In this document: one piece after another, positions 54,493-63,765 of the stretch
How the letters are laid out: every line of letters starts with the position of its first letter
Position numbering within the stretch: the first letter of the stretch is position 1
NCBI GenBank assembly: GCA_013289695.1
Contig: JABCZK010000001.1
Span: 124,001-188,000 of the forward strand
Origin: Acidobacteriota bacterium
Lineage (GTDB): Bacteria; Acidobacteriota; Terriglobia; Acidiferrales; UBA7541
Length of the DNA: 64,000 bases
Reading direction: 5' to 3'
The notes under the pieces: model-generated
What the model was told of the DNA's origin: nothing
What the model saw: the letters and a program-made list of their open reading frames with translations, nothing else
Database searches by the model: none
Position numbers and translations under genes: made by a program

Positions 54493-55218
54493 ATGGTGCG
54501 AGTGGATGGCAGTGGCAGCGCAAACAGCCTGATCAAAATCCGCGGCCTCGATAAGAAGTACAAGCGCGGCGGCGAGGAAATTGACGTCCTGCAGGGGCTG
54601 AATCTCGACGTTGACCAGGGCGAGTTCGTCGCCTTCATGGGCCCCAGCGGCTCCGGCAAGACGACTCTGCTCAATCTCCTCGGCGGACTCGACGTGCCCT
54701 CCCACGGCAGCATCACCGTGGCTGGCGACGAAATCACGCACATGTCCAGCGGCAAACTCACTGAATGGCGGGCGCGGCACGTGGGCTTCATCTTTCAGAT
54801 GTACAACTTGATCCCGGTTCTCACCGCGTTTCAAAACGTTGAGTTGCCGCTGCTGCTCACCAAGCTCTCGAAGTCTGAGCGCCGCACGCACGTCGAAGCC
54901 GCTCTGGGCATTGTCGGGCTCGCCGATCGCATCGATCACTACCCGCGGCAACTTTCCGGAGGTCAGGAACAACGCGTGGCGATTGCCCGCGCGATCGTCG
55001 CCGACCCCACGTTCCTGCTGTGCGACGAGCCGACCGGCGACCTCGACCGCAAGAGTGCTGATGAAATACTTGAACTATTGACGCGCTTCTCCAAGGAACA
55101 CAACAAGACCATCCTGATGGTGACGCACGATCCCATGGCCGCCGAAAGAGCTCAAGCAACACTTCACCTTAACAAAGGCGTGCTCGTAGAAGGCGCGCGC
55201 GTCGGGAGCCTGGCATGA
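54493..55218 (+). CDS. ABC transporter ATPase (MacB/LolD type)
   Basis: 241 residues with Walker A GPSGSGKTTLLNLLGGLD, Q-loop FIFQMYNLIPVL, signature LSGGQEQRVAIARAI (Gln-Glu-Gln instead of the common QQQ), Walker B LLCDEPTGDLD and the switch His in VTHDPM. The family drives FtsX-type permeases in lipoprotein release, macrolide or peptide export. Starts at ATG 12 bases after the adaptor and ends in an ATGA overlap with the first permease. Confidence 0.95.
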   Translation: MVRVDGSGSANSLIKIRGLDKKYKRGGEEIDVLQGLNLDVDQGEFVAFMGPSGSGKTTLLNLLGGLDVPSHGSITVAGDEITHMSSGKLTEWRARHVGFIFQMYNLIPVLTAFQNVELPLLLTKLSKSERRTHVEAALGIVGLADRIDHYPRQLSGGQEQRVAIARAIVADPTFLLCDEPTGDLDRKSADEILELLTRFSKEHNKTILMVTHDPMAAERAQATLHLNKGVLVEGARVGSLA

Positions 55219-56357
55219 AATTTCTTCCGCTCATACTCGCGAACTTGTCACGGAAAAAATTACGCACGACTCTGACGATCGGTTCCTTCGCCGTCGCGCT
55301 GTTCCTGTTCGGATTCCTCGCCGTGATTCACGGCGCGTTCAACGGCGGCGTGGACCTGGCTGGGATCGACCGCCTCATGGTAATCAACAAAGTCTCCATC
55401 ATCCAAACGCTGCCGCGTTCTTACGGCGATCGAATTCAGCGCATCCCCGGGGTGAAGTACGTCGCCATCCAAAGCTGGTTCGGCGGAATTTACCAGGATC
55501 CTAAGAATTTCTTCCCAAGCTTCGCGATTGATCCCGTCACCGAGCACCAGGTGTTCCCGGAGTTTGCCGTTCCCGATGACCAGTGGAACGCTTTCTTGGC
55601 CGATCGCGAAGGGGCGATCGTCGGCGCGCGCACCGCCAAGCGTTTTGGCTGGAAAGTGGGCGATCGCGTCCCGCTAAAAGCCCCGATCTACGGCAGCGGC
55701 ACGTGGGAGTTCAATATTCGCGGAATTTACAACGATCCTCGCGAAGGCGCCGATCTCACGCAGTTCTGGCTGCGTTATGACTATCTCGACGAGCGCCGCA
55801 CCGTCGGCAAGGGCGACGTGGGATGGTATGCGGTAAAGCTGGACTCACCCGACGACGCGGTCCGTGTAGTGAAAACGATTGATGAGGGCTTCGCGAACTC
55901 ACCATACGAAACCAAAACCGAAACGATGCAGGCCATGGCTGCCTCGTGGGTCAAACAGGCCGGCAACATCGAGTTCCTGATTCTGGCGATCGGCGGGATT
56001 GTGTTCTTCACGCTCTTGCTGGTCACCGGAAACACGATGGCGCTGGCAGTTCGCGAGCGCATGGGTGAACTAGCAGTGATGAAGGCAGTGGGCTTCTCCG
56101 ATCGCTTCGTGCTGTTCATCGTCCTCGCGGAATCTGTGTTGATTGCCGTGGTGGGCGGCGCGATTGGCCTGGGCTTCTCGAAACTTTTCACCTTGAGCGG
56201 CGATCCCACGGGCGGCGTACTGCAATCCTTCTTCTTGTCCGGTTCTGCGATCCTGCTGGGCATGCTGGCCGCATTCGCGGTGGGAATTCTCGCCGGAATT
56301 TTGCCGGCCAGTTCCGCCATGCGCCTGCGCGTCGTAGATGCGCTTCGGAGGATTTGA
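55215..56357 (+). CDS. FtsX-family ABC permease, first subunit
   Basis: 380 residues. An N-terminal membrane segment (about 20-40) precedes a large periplasmic MacB-core domain (about 45-250) and three C-terminal membrane segments (about 260-375) with VRERMGELAVMKAVGFSDRFV, the FtsX coupling-helix motif. It overlaps the ATPase by ATGA and is three bases from the second permease. Having two different permeases suggests a heterodimeric transporter. Confidence 0.92.
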   Translation: MKFLPLILANLSRKKLRTTLTIGSFAVALFLFGFLAVIHGAFNGGVDLAGIDRLMVINKVSIIQTLPRSYGDRIQRIPGVKYVAIQSWFGGIYQDPKNFFPSFAIDPVTEHQVFPEFAVPDDQWNAFLADREGAIVGARTAKRFGWKVGDRVPLKAPIYGSGTWEFNIRGIYNDPREGADLTQFWLRYDYLDERRTVGKGDVGWYAVKLDSPDDAVRVVKTIDEGFANSPYETKTETMQAMAASWVKQAGNIEFLILAIGGIVFFTLLLVTGNTMALAVRERMGELAVMKAVGFSDRFVLFIVLAESVLIAVVGGAIGLGFSKLFTLSGDPTGGVLQSFFLSGSAILLGMLAAFAVGILAGILPASSAMRLRVVDALRRI

Positions 56358-56360
56358 CAG

Positions 56361-57530
56361 ATGGCGATCCCGATTGTTTACAATTTACGCAGCATGCGCG
56401 CGCGCTGGGTTTCCGCGATCGTCGCGGTGCTGGGTATCGCCGGAACCGTGGGAGTTTTTATTGCGATGCTCTCGCTGGCTCGTGGCTTCCGCGCCACGCT
56501 GGTGAATTCCGGCTCGCCCGAGAATGCGCTGATACGTCGCGCGGGGGCTTCCAGCGAATTGGACGGCTCGATTGGCCTCGATCAGGTGAAGGTGATTCAG
56601 GACGCGCCGGGAATCGCGCGCGAAGATGGCCGTCCGCTGATCAGTCCGGAGGTTGTGGTGATCGCGGCCTTCCCGCTGATCACAACGGGCACCGATGCAA
56701 ACGTGCAAGTACGCGGCGTTTCTCTGGAAACACTTAAAGTGCGGCCCAACATACGAATGGTTCAGGGGCGCTTCTTCCAGCCCGGGCTTACCGAACTCGT
56801 CATCGGGAAAAATGTGGCGTCCACTTATTCCGATCTGGAAATGGGCAAGCCGGCGAAATTCGGCGGCGGGACATGGAACGTTGTCGGTGTGTTTGACGCG
56901 GGCGGAAGCGCGTTCGACTCTGAGATCTGGGCGGACAGCCGAGTGGTCAATCAAGTTTACAAGAGGCCCGACGAATTATTTCAATCCGCTACCGTGCGCC
57001 TCACGTCACCAGCGGCGTACAACCAGTTGAAGGATTCGCTCAGCACCGATCCGCGGCTGACGGTGGAAATGGACCGCGAGATTGAATATTACGCCCGCCA
57101 ATCGCAAGTACTAACCACGCTGATTACCGTTCTGGGCTCGCTGGTCGCCGTAATTATGGGCATCGGCGCGGTGATCGGCGCGCTCAACACGATGTATTCC
57201 GCGGTTGCTGAGCGGTCGCGCGAAATCGCCACGATGCGCGCCATCGGTTTCGCCGGCAGCAGCATCGCGCTATCGTTTGTGTTTGAAGCCGTGCTGATCG
57301 CGCTGATTGGCGGCGTCGTGGGCTGCATTTTTGTTCTACCGCTTAATGGCTTCACCACCGGCACCATGAACATGCAGACGTTCTCGCACCTCGCGTTTGC
57401 GTTCAAAGTGACGCCGCCGCTGCTGGCCATCGGCATCGCCTTCGCGCTGTTGATGGGAATCATCGGCGGTGTTCCGCCAGCGGTGCGCGCCGCGCGCCGG
57501 CCCATCGCGGTCGCGCTGCGCGAACTGTAA
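56361..57530 (+). CDS. FtsX-family ABC permease, second subunit
   Basis: 389 residues with the same plan as its upstream partner: membrane segment about 15-38, periplasmic domain to about 265, then three membrane segments with AERSREIATMRAIGFAGSSI. ATG at 56361 with GGAGG nine bases upstream. It ends the four-gene export operon. The substrate is unknown: MacB-like exporters carry macrolides, peptides or lipoproteins. Confidence 0.92.
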   Translation: MAIPIVYNLRSMRARWVSAIVAVLGIAGTVGVFIAMLSLARGFRATLVNSGSPENALIRRAGASSELDGSIGLDQVKVIQDAPGIAREDGRPLISPEVVVIAAFPLITTGTDANVQVRGVSLETLKVRPNIRMVQGRFFQPGLTELVIGKNVASTYSDLEMGKPAKFGGGTWNVVGVFDAGGSAFDSEIWADSRVVNQVYKRPDELFQSATVRLTSPAAYNQLKDSLSTDPRLTVEMDREIEYYARQSQVLTTLITVLGSLVAVIMGIGAVIGALNTMYSAVAERSREIATMRAIGFAGSSIALSFVFEAVLIALIGGVVGCIFVLPLNGFTTGTMNMQTFSHLAFAFKVTPPLLAIGIAFALLMGIIGGVPPAVRAARRPIAVALREL

Positions 57531-57562
57531 CCATCGGTTGAGGTTCACGCGCGCGAATCGCC

Positions 57563-57580
57563 GTCGGTGCGCCGACAACT
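57563..57580. repeat. Small palindrome after the export operon
   Basis: GTCGG (57563-57567), loop TGCG, CCGAC (57572-57576), then AACT. It matches the unit at 47891-47908 at 16 of 18 positions. It lies 33 bases after the second permease and could mark the end of the transcript, though no T-tract is present. Confidence 0.4.
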
Positions 57581-57662
57581 CGAGAATCGGTCGAAGCAAA
57601 CGGCGCACCGAAGTACGTAAAGTGAATCCTTCAGTTTCGACGAGCATTTTTTCCGCATAAAA

Positions 57663-57693
57663 TTGTTCCCACTTCCTCGAAGAGGACTAGAAT
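57663..57693 (+). promoter_or_regulatory. Possible promoter of the double-PEGA gene
   Basis: TTGTTC (57663-57668) and TAGAAT (57688-57693) resemble -35 and -10 hexamers but are 19 bases apart, two more than ideal. The start codon follows 68 bases later. It rests on weak consensus matches only. Confidence 0.3.
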
Positions 57694-57761
57694 AGCGTCT
57701 GCTCCCAGTCCGCATTTTCGTTGACGAAAGATCGGCTTAGTATCGACAAGGGAGGCATGGA

Positions 57762-58412
57762 ATGGCGATTGGCAATTTTGGTTTTGCGCGATCCCGTCGC
57801 TTTGGCGCGTTTCTGGGCGCGGCAGTTCTAATCGGTGCGCTTGCTTTCCCGCTTCCGGCTTTCTCGCAGAAAGCTCCGACTGGCAATCAAATCATGGGCG
57901 AAGTCGGCTTCACGGCCTCAACGAAAGCGGAGAAGACCGCCGGCGTCTGGGTGGACGGCCAATACGTCGGCTTCGTGAATGAGCTGCGCGACGACAAAAA
58001 AGTTCTGTTGCTGCCCGGGGAGCACGAAATCTCCGTGCGCCAGACTGGTTACTTCGAGTTGACGCAGAAGATTGTCACCGCGCCCGGGAAGAAGACCATC
58101 CTGACCATTCGCCTGGAGAAAAACCCCCAGGCGCAGTTCTCGGCGGTCAACGGCGAGATCAAGCTGGAGGTTACACCAGAGCGAGCCGCCGTATTCGTTG
58201 ACGGCCATTTCGCCGGTACCGTGAATCAGTTCCGCGGAGCCGGCCGCGCCATGCTGGTTGCGCCAGGAAGCCACCACATCAAGATTGACCTGGTCGGCTA
58301 CCAACCGTTTGAAACCGACGTTACCCTGCTCGCGAAGCAGAAAATCACCGTCAAGACAGATCTGGTCGCCGGAACTGTGCAACAGGCGGATCCGGCCGTT
58401 AAAAATAATTGA
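57762..58412 (+). CDS. Exported protein with two PEGA domains
   Basis: 216 residues. A signal peptide (about 1-35) precedes two PEGA-like beta repeats: the first around 55-125 (AGVWVDGQYVGFVNEL, LLLPGEHEISVRQTGY) and the second around 135-205 (AAVFVDGHFAGTVNQF, VAPGSHHIKIDLVGYQ). PEGA domains are small beta modules of surface or envelope proteins, often tied to carbohydrate or wall binding. It is separated from the export operon by 231 bases and may be independently transcribed. Confidence 0.85.
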   Translation: MAIGNFGFARSRRFGAFLGAAVLIGALAFPLPAFSQKAPTGNQIMGEVGFTASTKAEKTAGVWVDGQYVGFVNELRDDKKVLLLPGEHEISVRQTGYFELTQKIVTAPGKKTILTIRLEKNPQAQFSAVNGEIKLEVTPERAAVFVDGHFAGTVNQFRGAGRAMLVAPGSHHIKIDLVGYQPFETDVTLLAKQKITVKTDLVAGTVQQADPAVKNN

Positions 58413-58602
58413 TGCAATGGTTGATGTCGGAACGGGCTCGCTACGTGGCGCGGAGAAATCAGCAAGGAGATCGCAATTCGTGAGTTGAAGAAACACATTA
58501 ATAGCTGTTCGCGGAGGAGACCGAACCAGACGCCGTCGGTTTTTGCTCTCTCATATTTGCCTCAAAGCTTTTTTCTCTGTGTTAAGGTTTTGATCTTCCG
58601 CG

Positions 58603-59697
58603 CTAACTCGCACCGCCTGACTTCGCGACGCTGTTCGCCACCCAGTCGCCAACCTCGCGCGTCGTGAGCGTCCCCCCAAGCTCGGCCGGGGTCTTTCCTT
58701 CCTTCAGCGCCGTGCGCACAGCCTTGTCAATCGCCTGCGCCTCCGCCTGCAAACCCAGAAACTCGAACATCATTCCCACCGTGAGAATCGCGCCCATCGG
58801 ATTTGCGATGCCCTTACCCGCGATGTTGGGCGCCGAGCCGTGCACCGGCTCGAACAGCGACACCTGCCCCGGATGAATATTGCCCGAAGGCGCCAGGCCC
58901 AAGCCGCCCGCCAGCTGCGCGCCCAAGTCGCTCGCGATATCGCCGAACAAGTTGGAAGTAACGATTACCTGAAATTGCGAAGGGTCGCGCACCATCTGCA
59001 TCAGCAAATTGTCGATGTACTGATGGCTGGATTCGATCCCCGGATATTCCGCGCGCACTTCCTTAAAAACGCGCTGCCACAAGTCATGTCCGAACGTCAG
59101 CGCATTCGACTTGTCGGACATGCACACGCGCTGCAGACCGCGGTTCCGCGCAAACTCAAACGCGTACCGGATAATCCGTTCCACGCCCTTGCGCGTATTG
59201 ACGTCCTCTTGAATCGCGACTTCGTCCGCGGTCCCCTTCTTGAAATTTCCGCCCATGCCCACGTACAGGCCTTCGGTATTCTCGCGGAACACGATGAAGT
59301 TCACGTCTTTTTCAGCGCGGTCTTTCAGCGGAGTGAAGCGCTTGTCGAATAAAACACAGGGCCGCGCATTCACATACAGATCGAGCTTGAATCGCAAACC
59401 CAGAAGAATTTCCGCAGCGTGAATATTCGTCGGAACGCGCGGATCGCCCATCGCGCCCAGCAGAATAGCGTCGAAATCGCGCTGCAGCATTGCAACCGCG
59501 TCCGCCGGCAGCGAGGTGCCGTCGCGCAGATATCGGTCCGCGCCCCAATCAAATTCCGTAAGCGCAACTTCCCGGGCGCCAGACGCAGCCGCAGCCTGCA
59601 AAACTTTTACAGCTTCAGGAATTACCTCTTTGCCGATGCCGTCTCCGGGAATTACGACGATGCGCTTGCGCGCGCTGGACGCTTTCGCTAAATTCAT
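58603..59697 (-). CDS. Beta-decarboxylating dehydrogenase (isopropylmalate/isocitrate/tartrate family)
   Basis: 364 residues from ATG at 59695-59697; a longer frame to 59805 has no homology. Motifs: VVIPGDGIGKEVIPEAVKVL, LYVNARPC, the FRENTEGLYVGMGGNFKKG loop, MSDKSNALTFGH with the catalytic Lys, and NLFGDIASDLGAQLAGGLGLAPSGN with the metal-binding Asp residues, plus FEPVHGSAPNIAGKGIANPMG for NAD binding. The substrate loop (GAMGDPRVP) differs from the classic LeuB GGPKW form, so 3-isopropylmalate, tartrate/D-malate or another 2-hydroxy diacid are all possible. No leuA, leuC or leuD gene lies nearby. Confidence 0.88.
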   Translation of the reverse strand: MNLAKASSARKRIVVIPGDGIGKEVIPEAVKVLQAAAASGAREVALTEFDWGADRYLRDGTSLPADAVAMLQRDFDAILLGAMGDPRVPTNIHAAEILLGLRFKLDLYVNARPCVLFDKRFTPLKDRAEKDVNFIVFRENTEGLYVGMGGNFKKGTADEVAIQEDVNTRKGVERIIRYAFEFARNRGLQRVCMSDKSNALTFGHDLWQRVFKEVRAEYPGIESSHQYIDNLLMQMVRDPSQFQVIVTSNLFGDIASDLGAQLAGGLGLAPSGNIHPGQVSLFEPVHGSAPNIAGKGIANPMGAILTVGMMFEFLGLQAEAQAIDKAVRTALKEGKTPAELGGTLTTREVGDWVANSVAKSGGAS

Positions 59698-59865
59698 GCC
59701 GTCGCGCAAACTAACATGCGGGTCCGGTGCTGTCAACGCGGGCACGCGCGCGGGCACGCGCGCGACGCAAGAATATTTTAGAAACGAAGCGCCGCACCCC
59801 AGCATCGAAAGGAACGGCTGCGATCAACTCAGCACGATCGCAGTCCCAATCCGCACGGAGGAATC

Positions 59866-60888
59866 ATGGCAAAAATGCGCGCAGTGCAAGTTTCGAAAGC
59901 TAAGGGCCCGTTCGAGATCGTCGAACGTGAAATTCCACAGCCCGGGCCGGGCGATGTACGCGTGAAGGTGCAGGCGTGTGGCGTCTGTCACAGCGATTCG
60001 ATCACCAAGGAAGGTTTGTTCCCCAACATTCAGTATCCGCGCATCCCGGGACACGAAGTCGGAGGCGTGGTTGATGCAATCGGCAGCGGGGTCAAAGGCT
60101 GGAAGGTTGGCGATCGCGTCGGAATCGGCTGGTACGGCGGGCACTGCGGATACTGCGATTCCTGCCGCCGCGGCCATTTCGACTTGTGTTTGGTTGACCG
60201 TGCGGTCACCGGCATTTCGCGCGATGGCGGTTACGCGGAATACATGATCACGCCCGCGGTGACGTTGGCGCTGATTCCGGACGAGGTCAACGCGGTGGAT
60301 GCCGGGCCGCTGATGTGCGCCGGGGTGACTACGTTCAATTCCCTGAGGAATTCTGGCGTCGGACCTGGCGAAGTTGTCGCGGTGCTCGGCATCGGCGGGC
60401 TGGGACATCTGGGCGTCCAATTCGCGGCGAAGTGCGGCCACAAGACGGTGGCGATCGCGCGCGGTGCGGACAAGGCCGAGCTGGCGAAGAAGCTCGGCGC
60501 CCACGTTTACATTGACAGCGACAAGCAGGACGTTGCGGCCGAACTGCAGAAGCTGGGTGGCGCGAAGACGATTCTCGCGACCGCTCCTGGTGGAGACGCG
60601 ATGACCACCGCGTTCGGCGGGCTGGGAATCGACGGCAAGCTGATGGTGCTCGGAGTGCCGGATACGCCGATCCAGGTGAATGCGATCACGGCGATCTTCA
60701 GTCGCGCCGGATTGCGCGGATGGTACTCGGGCAGCTCGATTGATTCGCAGGACACGCTGCGCTTCAGCGCGCTCACCGGCGTGCGTCCGATGACACAGGT
60801 TTTTCCGCTCGATAAAGTGAACGAAGCCTACGACGCCATGATGAACGGCACGGTGCGATTTCGTTCCGTGTTGAAGATCAGCGCATGA
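59866..60888 (+). CDS. Zinc-dependent alcohol dehydrogenase
   Basis: 340 residues of the medium-chain dehydrogenase family. The catalytic zinc site has Cys41 in CGVCHSD, His in PGHEVGG and a later Cys in LMCAGVTTF; the structural zinc site is the four cysteines of GGHCGYCDSCRRGHFDLC. A Rossmann motif (GIGGLGHLGVQFA) binds NAD(P). ATG at 59866 with GGAGG upstream. Substrate range is unknown; the closest general class is aryl/alkyl or cinnamyl-type alcohol dehydrogenases. It converges on the permease gene. Confidence 0.93.
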   Translation: MAKMRAVQVSKAKGPFEIVEREIPQPGPGDVRVKVQACGVCHSDSITKEGLFPNIQYPRIPGHEVGGVVDAIGSGVKGWKVGDRVGIGWYGGHCGYCDSCRRGHFDLCLVDRAVTGISRDGGYAEYMITPAVTLALIPDEVNAVDAGPLMCAGVTTFNSLRNSGVGPGEVVAVLGIGGLGHLGVQFAAKCGHKTVAIARGADKAELAKKLGAHVYIDSDKQDVAAELQKLGGAKTILATAPGGDAMTTAFGGLGIDGKLMVLGVPDTPIQVNAITAIFSRAGLRGWYSGSSIDSQDTLRFSALTGVRPMTQVFPLDKVNEAYDAMMNGTVRFRSVLKISA

Positions 60889-60896
60889 GGCGATCT

Positions 60897-63335
60897 TTAC
60901 TCGTAGCGCAGAGCGACCATGGGATCCACGCGCATGGCGCGGCGCGCGGGGATGTAGCACGCGAGAAGCGCCACAGCGCTTAGCAGCAGGCCGACGGCGG
61001 CGAAGGTGATGAAGTCGGTGGCGCCAACGCCGAAGAGTACCGTGCGGAGAAACCGCGTCAGCGCAAGCGACAAAAGCAAGCCGCAGGCCAAGCCCGTCAC
61101 GATGAGCCGCAGGCCGTTGCCCAGCACCATACGGAATACGTCGGTGGACTGCGCGCCCAAAGCCATGCGCAAGCCGATCTCGTGCGTGCGCTGGCGTGTG
61201 GTGTAGGCAATCACGCCGTAAATTCCCACTGCCGCAAGAATCAGCGCGAGCAAACCGAAAGCGCCGACGAACGTGCCGGCAATGCGCTGCCCGGTGCTAG
61301 CCACTTGCACGCGCGATTCTAGCGTGGATTCGTCGTACACCGGCAGATTGGCGTTCAGCTCGTGCACCGCTTTTTCCACCGCGGCCCTGTAAGTGAGCGG
61401 ATCTCCCGCAACGCGCGCGTGAATGGTAACTTCGTCGGAATAATCCTGCAGGACGGGCAAGTAAATAAAAGGCACCGAACTTTCGCGCAGAGAATAATAG
61501 CTGCTGATGCGCGTGACGCCGACAATCGTACGCCAGCCGCCGACGGCGTCCACGCGCTTGCCCACTCCGTCTTCATTCGGCCAGTAGCGATGCGCGAAAG
61601 CTTCGTTGACGATTGCGACGGGCTGCGAAGTCGCAGTGTCCTGCTCCGTGAAATCGCGCCCCGCGACGAGCGGAATCTGCATGGTGCGGAGGTAATTCGG
61701 ACCAGCTGTGGCCGTCGCAATATTCATGGATTCATGGGGCTGCGGAACGTAGCCTTCGGGTTTCGCGGTGGTGACGTCCCAGCTGTAGCCGAGCGGCACC
61801 CAATCCGCAATCGAAACGGATTGCACCCCAGGCAACGCTGCAATTTTCGCCAGCAGCTGGCGATGAAATTCCATACCGGATTCCCGATTGTAGCCTGACG
61901 GGAACAGACTGTACGAAGCGACGAGCACGTGATCCGGATTGAAGCCGGGATTTAAGGACTGAGCCGCGCGAAAACTCCGAATAAACAGGCCCGCGCAGAC
62001 CAGCAGAAAAAGTGAAAGCGAAATTTGCGCGACGACCAGCATGCTTGCGAGGCGCGCGCGATGCAGTCCGCCGGAAACGCTGCCCGAATCTTCCTTCAGT
62101 ACGGAGTTCGGCGCGAGGTCCGAAGCGCGCCACGCAGGCAGCACGCCGAAAATAATTCCGGTGAAGAGCGAGAGCAGCATCGTCGCTAGCAGCACGCGAG
62201 AGTCGGCGTGAATATCCATCGCCACGGGAATATTCGTGGGCGGAATGAATTGCGAAAATGTCCCGGCGGTCCAGGTGGTGATGAGAATGGCTACGCCGCC
62301 GCCTGCGAGCGCGAGGATCAGACTCTCGATGAGCAGTTGGCGAACCAGGCGCCAGCGGCTGGCGCCGATGGATAGCCGAATCGCGATTTCGCGGCGGCGC
62401 GCCACGGAACGCACCAGCAGCAGATTCGCAACGTTGGCGCAAGCGAGCAAAAGCACCGCCCCGGCGATGGCCATCAGCATCGGAAGCAGCACATAAAGGT
62501 AGCCATTGGCTCCGAACGGTGCGCGCCATAACGGATAAAGCGTGACGACATTTTCGCCTTGATGTTCTTTGGGGTACTGCGTTACTAACTGCTTCATCAG
62601 CATATTCATTTCCGTCTGCGCCTGAGCGGGCAACACGCCGGGCGACAGACGCCCCAGAGTCACGGCCCAAGTGTTGCTGCGCTCGTGCAGCCGATCCGAA
62701 TTCGACATGACTTGTGGCGCCATCATGATCGGCAGCCACAGCTCGCTGCGCAGTCCGGTCTGCGTTCCCTGAAATACGGGAGGCGCAACTCCGACGATGC
62801 CGTAAGGATGCTCGTTGATTTGCAGCGTGCGGCCGATCACGGAGCGATCGCCGGCGTAACGAATTTGCCACATACGATAGCTGATAACGACCACGGGCGC
62901 GCCATTCGCCGCCGTGTCTTCCGACTGCAGAAATCCCCGGCCGAGAATGGGCCGCACGCCAAGAAAATCGAAATAGTTCGCGGAAACCAGCGTGCCCCAG
63001 GTGCGCTCGGGCTTGGCTCTGCCCGTCAAGTTCATGGGTTCGATGGAAAAGGCCGTGAGCGCGGAAAAACTTTTGGTGCGTTCGCGCAAGTCCACAAAGT
63101 CCGGATAGGAAAATGGGATGGGATTGCGCGAATCTCCGCCCGAGGTGAAGGCGAGAATATTTCCGGTGTTCGCCGCGCCGGGTATCGGATTTAGCAGAGT
63201 GGAGTTGATCCAACTGAAGATGGTGCTATTGGCGCCGATGCCCAGCGCGAGCGTGAGAATCGCCGTAGCGGTAAAACCAGGCGATTTCAGCAACACGCGT
63301 AGCGCGTAGCGCACATCCTGCCACAGAGCACCCAT
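60897..63335 (-). CDS. Duplicated MacB/FtsX permease (acidobacterial duplicated orphan permease, ADOP type)
   Basis: 812 residues from ATG at 63333-63335, five bases after GGAGG; the upstream in-frame residues are not convincing. Begins with a typical cytoplasmic DVRYALRVLLKSPGFTATAILTLALGIGANSTIF start, then a periplasmic MacB core, a three-segment FtsX unit (about 280-400) and a second core plus FtsX unit ending in RRAMRVDPMVALRYE. One chain thus carries two permease halves. The family is abundant in Acidobacteria and usually found, as here, without an ATPase beside it. Substrate unknown. Confidence 0.92.
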   Translation of the reverse strand: MGALWQDVRYALRVLLKSPGFTATAILTLALGIGANSTIFSWINSTLLNPIPGAANTGNILAFTSGGDSRNPIPFSYPDFVDLRERTKSFSALTAFSIEPMNLTGRAKPERTWGTLVSANYFDFLGVRPILGRGFLQSEDTAANGAPVVVISYRMWQIRYAGDRSVIGRTLQINEHPYGIVGVAPPVFQGTQTGLRSELWLPIMMAPQVMSNSDRLHERSNTWAVTLGRLSPGVLPAQAQTEMNMLMKQLVTQYPKEHQGENVVTLYPLWRAPFGANGYLYVLLPMLMAIAGAVLLLACANVANLLLVRSVARRREIAIRLSIGASRWRLVRQLLIESLILALAGGGVAILITTWTAGTFSQFIPPTNIPVAMDIHADSRVLLATMLLSLFTGIIFGVLPAWRASDLAPNSVLKEDSGSVSGGLHRARLASMLVVAQISLSLFLLVCAGLFIRSFRAAQSLNPGFNPDHVLVASYSLFPSGYNRESGMEFHRQLLAKIAALPGVQSVSIADWVPLGYSWDVTTAKPEGYVPQPHESMNIATATAGPNYLRTMQIPLVAGRDFTEQDTATSQPVAIVNEAFAHRYWPNEDGVGKRVDAVGGWRTIVGVTRISSYYSLRESSVPFIYLPVLQDYSDEVTIHARVAGDPLTYRAAVEKAVHELNANLPVYDESTLESRVQVASTGQRIAGTFVGAFGLLALILAAVGIYGVIAYTTRQRTHEIGLRMALGAQSTDVFRMVLGNGLRLIVTGLACGLLLSLALTRFLRTVLFGVGATDFITFAAVGLLLSAVALLACYIPARRAMRVDPMVALRYE

Positions 63336-63765
63336 CACGGCCTCCGATAGTAACCAGCCATACCCAGTGCAATCACCACGCCAAGTTCCACGAGCTTTAG
63401 CGGGTCCTAAGTCCAAGCGTACAAGCTATCCACCCAGCGATCAAATGTGCGGCTTCCGAGGCTAACTCCCCTTGTTTGGCGCAGTTGACGCCGGGACCGA
63501 AGCTTCGCCTCCCGCGTTCGATGGCTGTGTAGCGGAACGCTGCTGCCGCGCGAACTTTTGTCTCGCGTCGCGGTGTTCGGAGTTGGGATGGACCGCGCGG
63601 AATCGGACGCTCGCGTTTCGGCGTGTTCCCCCTGTCCATGCGTACAGTTTCATGGCAAACACCTCGCGCTTCAATTGCGATTGCTCGCCATGCGGCGCGC
63701 GCATACATTGAATTCAGCGTCTGGCAGCACGTCGCGACGACTTGGAACCAAAATCCGGAGGGAAT
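63336..63765. other. Intergenic gap upstream of the bactofilin gene
   Basis: 430 bases between two divergent genes. Open frames on both strands (for example minus 63397-63840) lack ribosome sites, run into the bactofilin gene and have unnatural composition. Presumably it holds two back-to-back promoters, but I could not identify them with confidence. No RNA gene was seen. Confidence 0.5.

Noticed and set aside
61732-63213. A 493-codon minus-strand frame inside the duplicated permease
   Set aside because: It is the shifted frame of the permease gene, lacks any recognisable domain and is rich in Arg and His.
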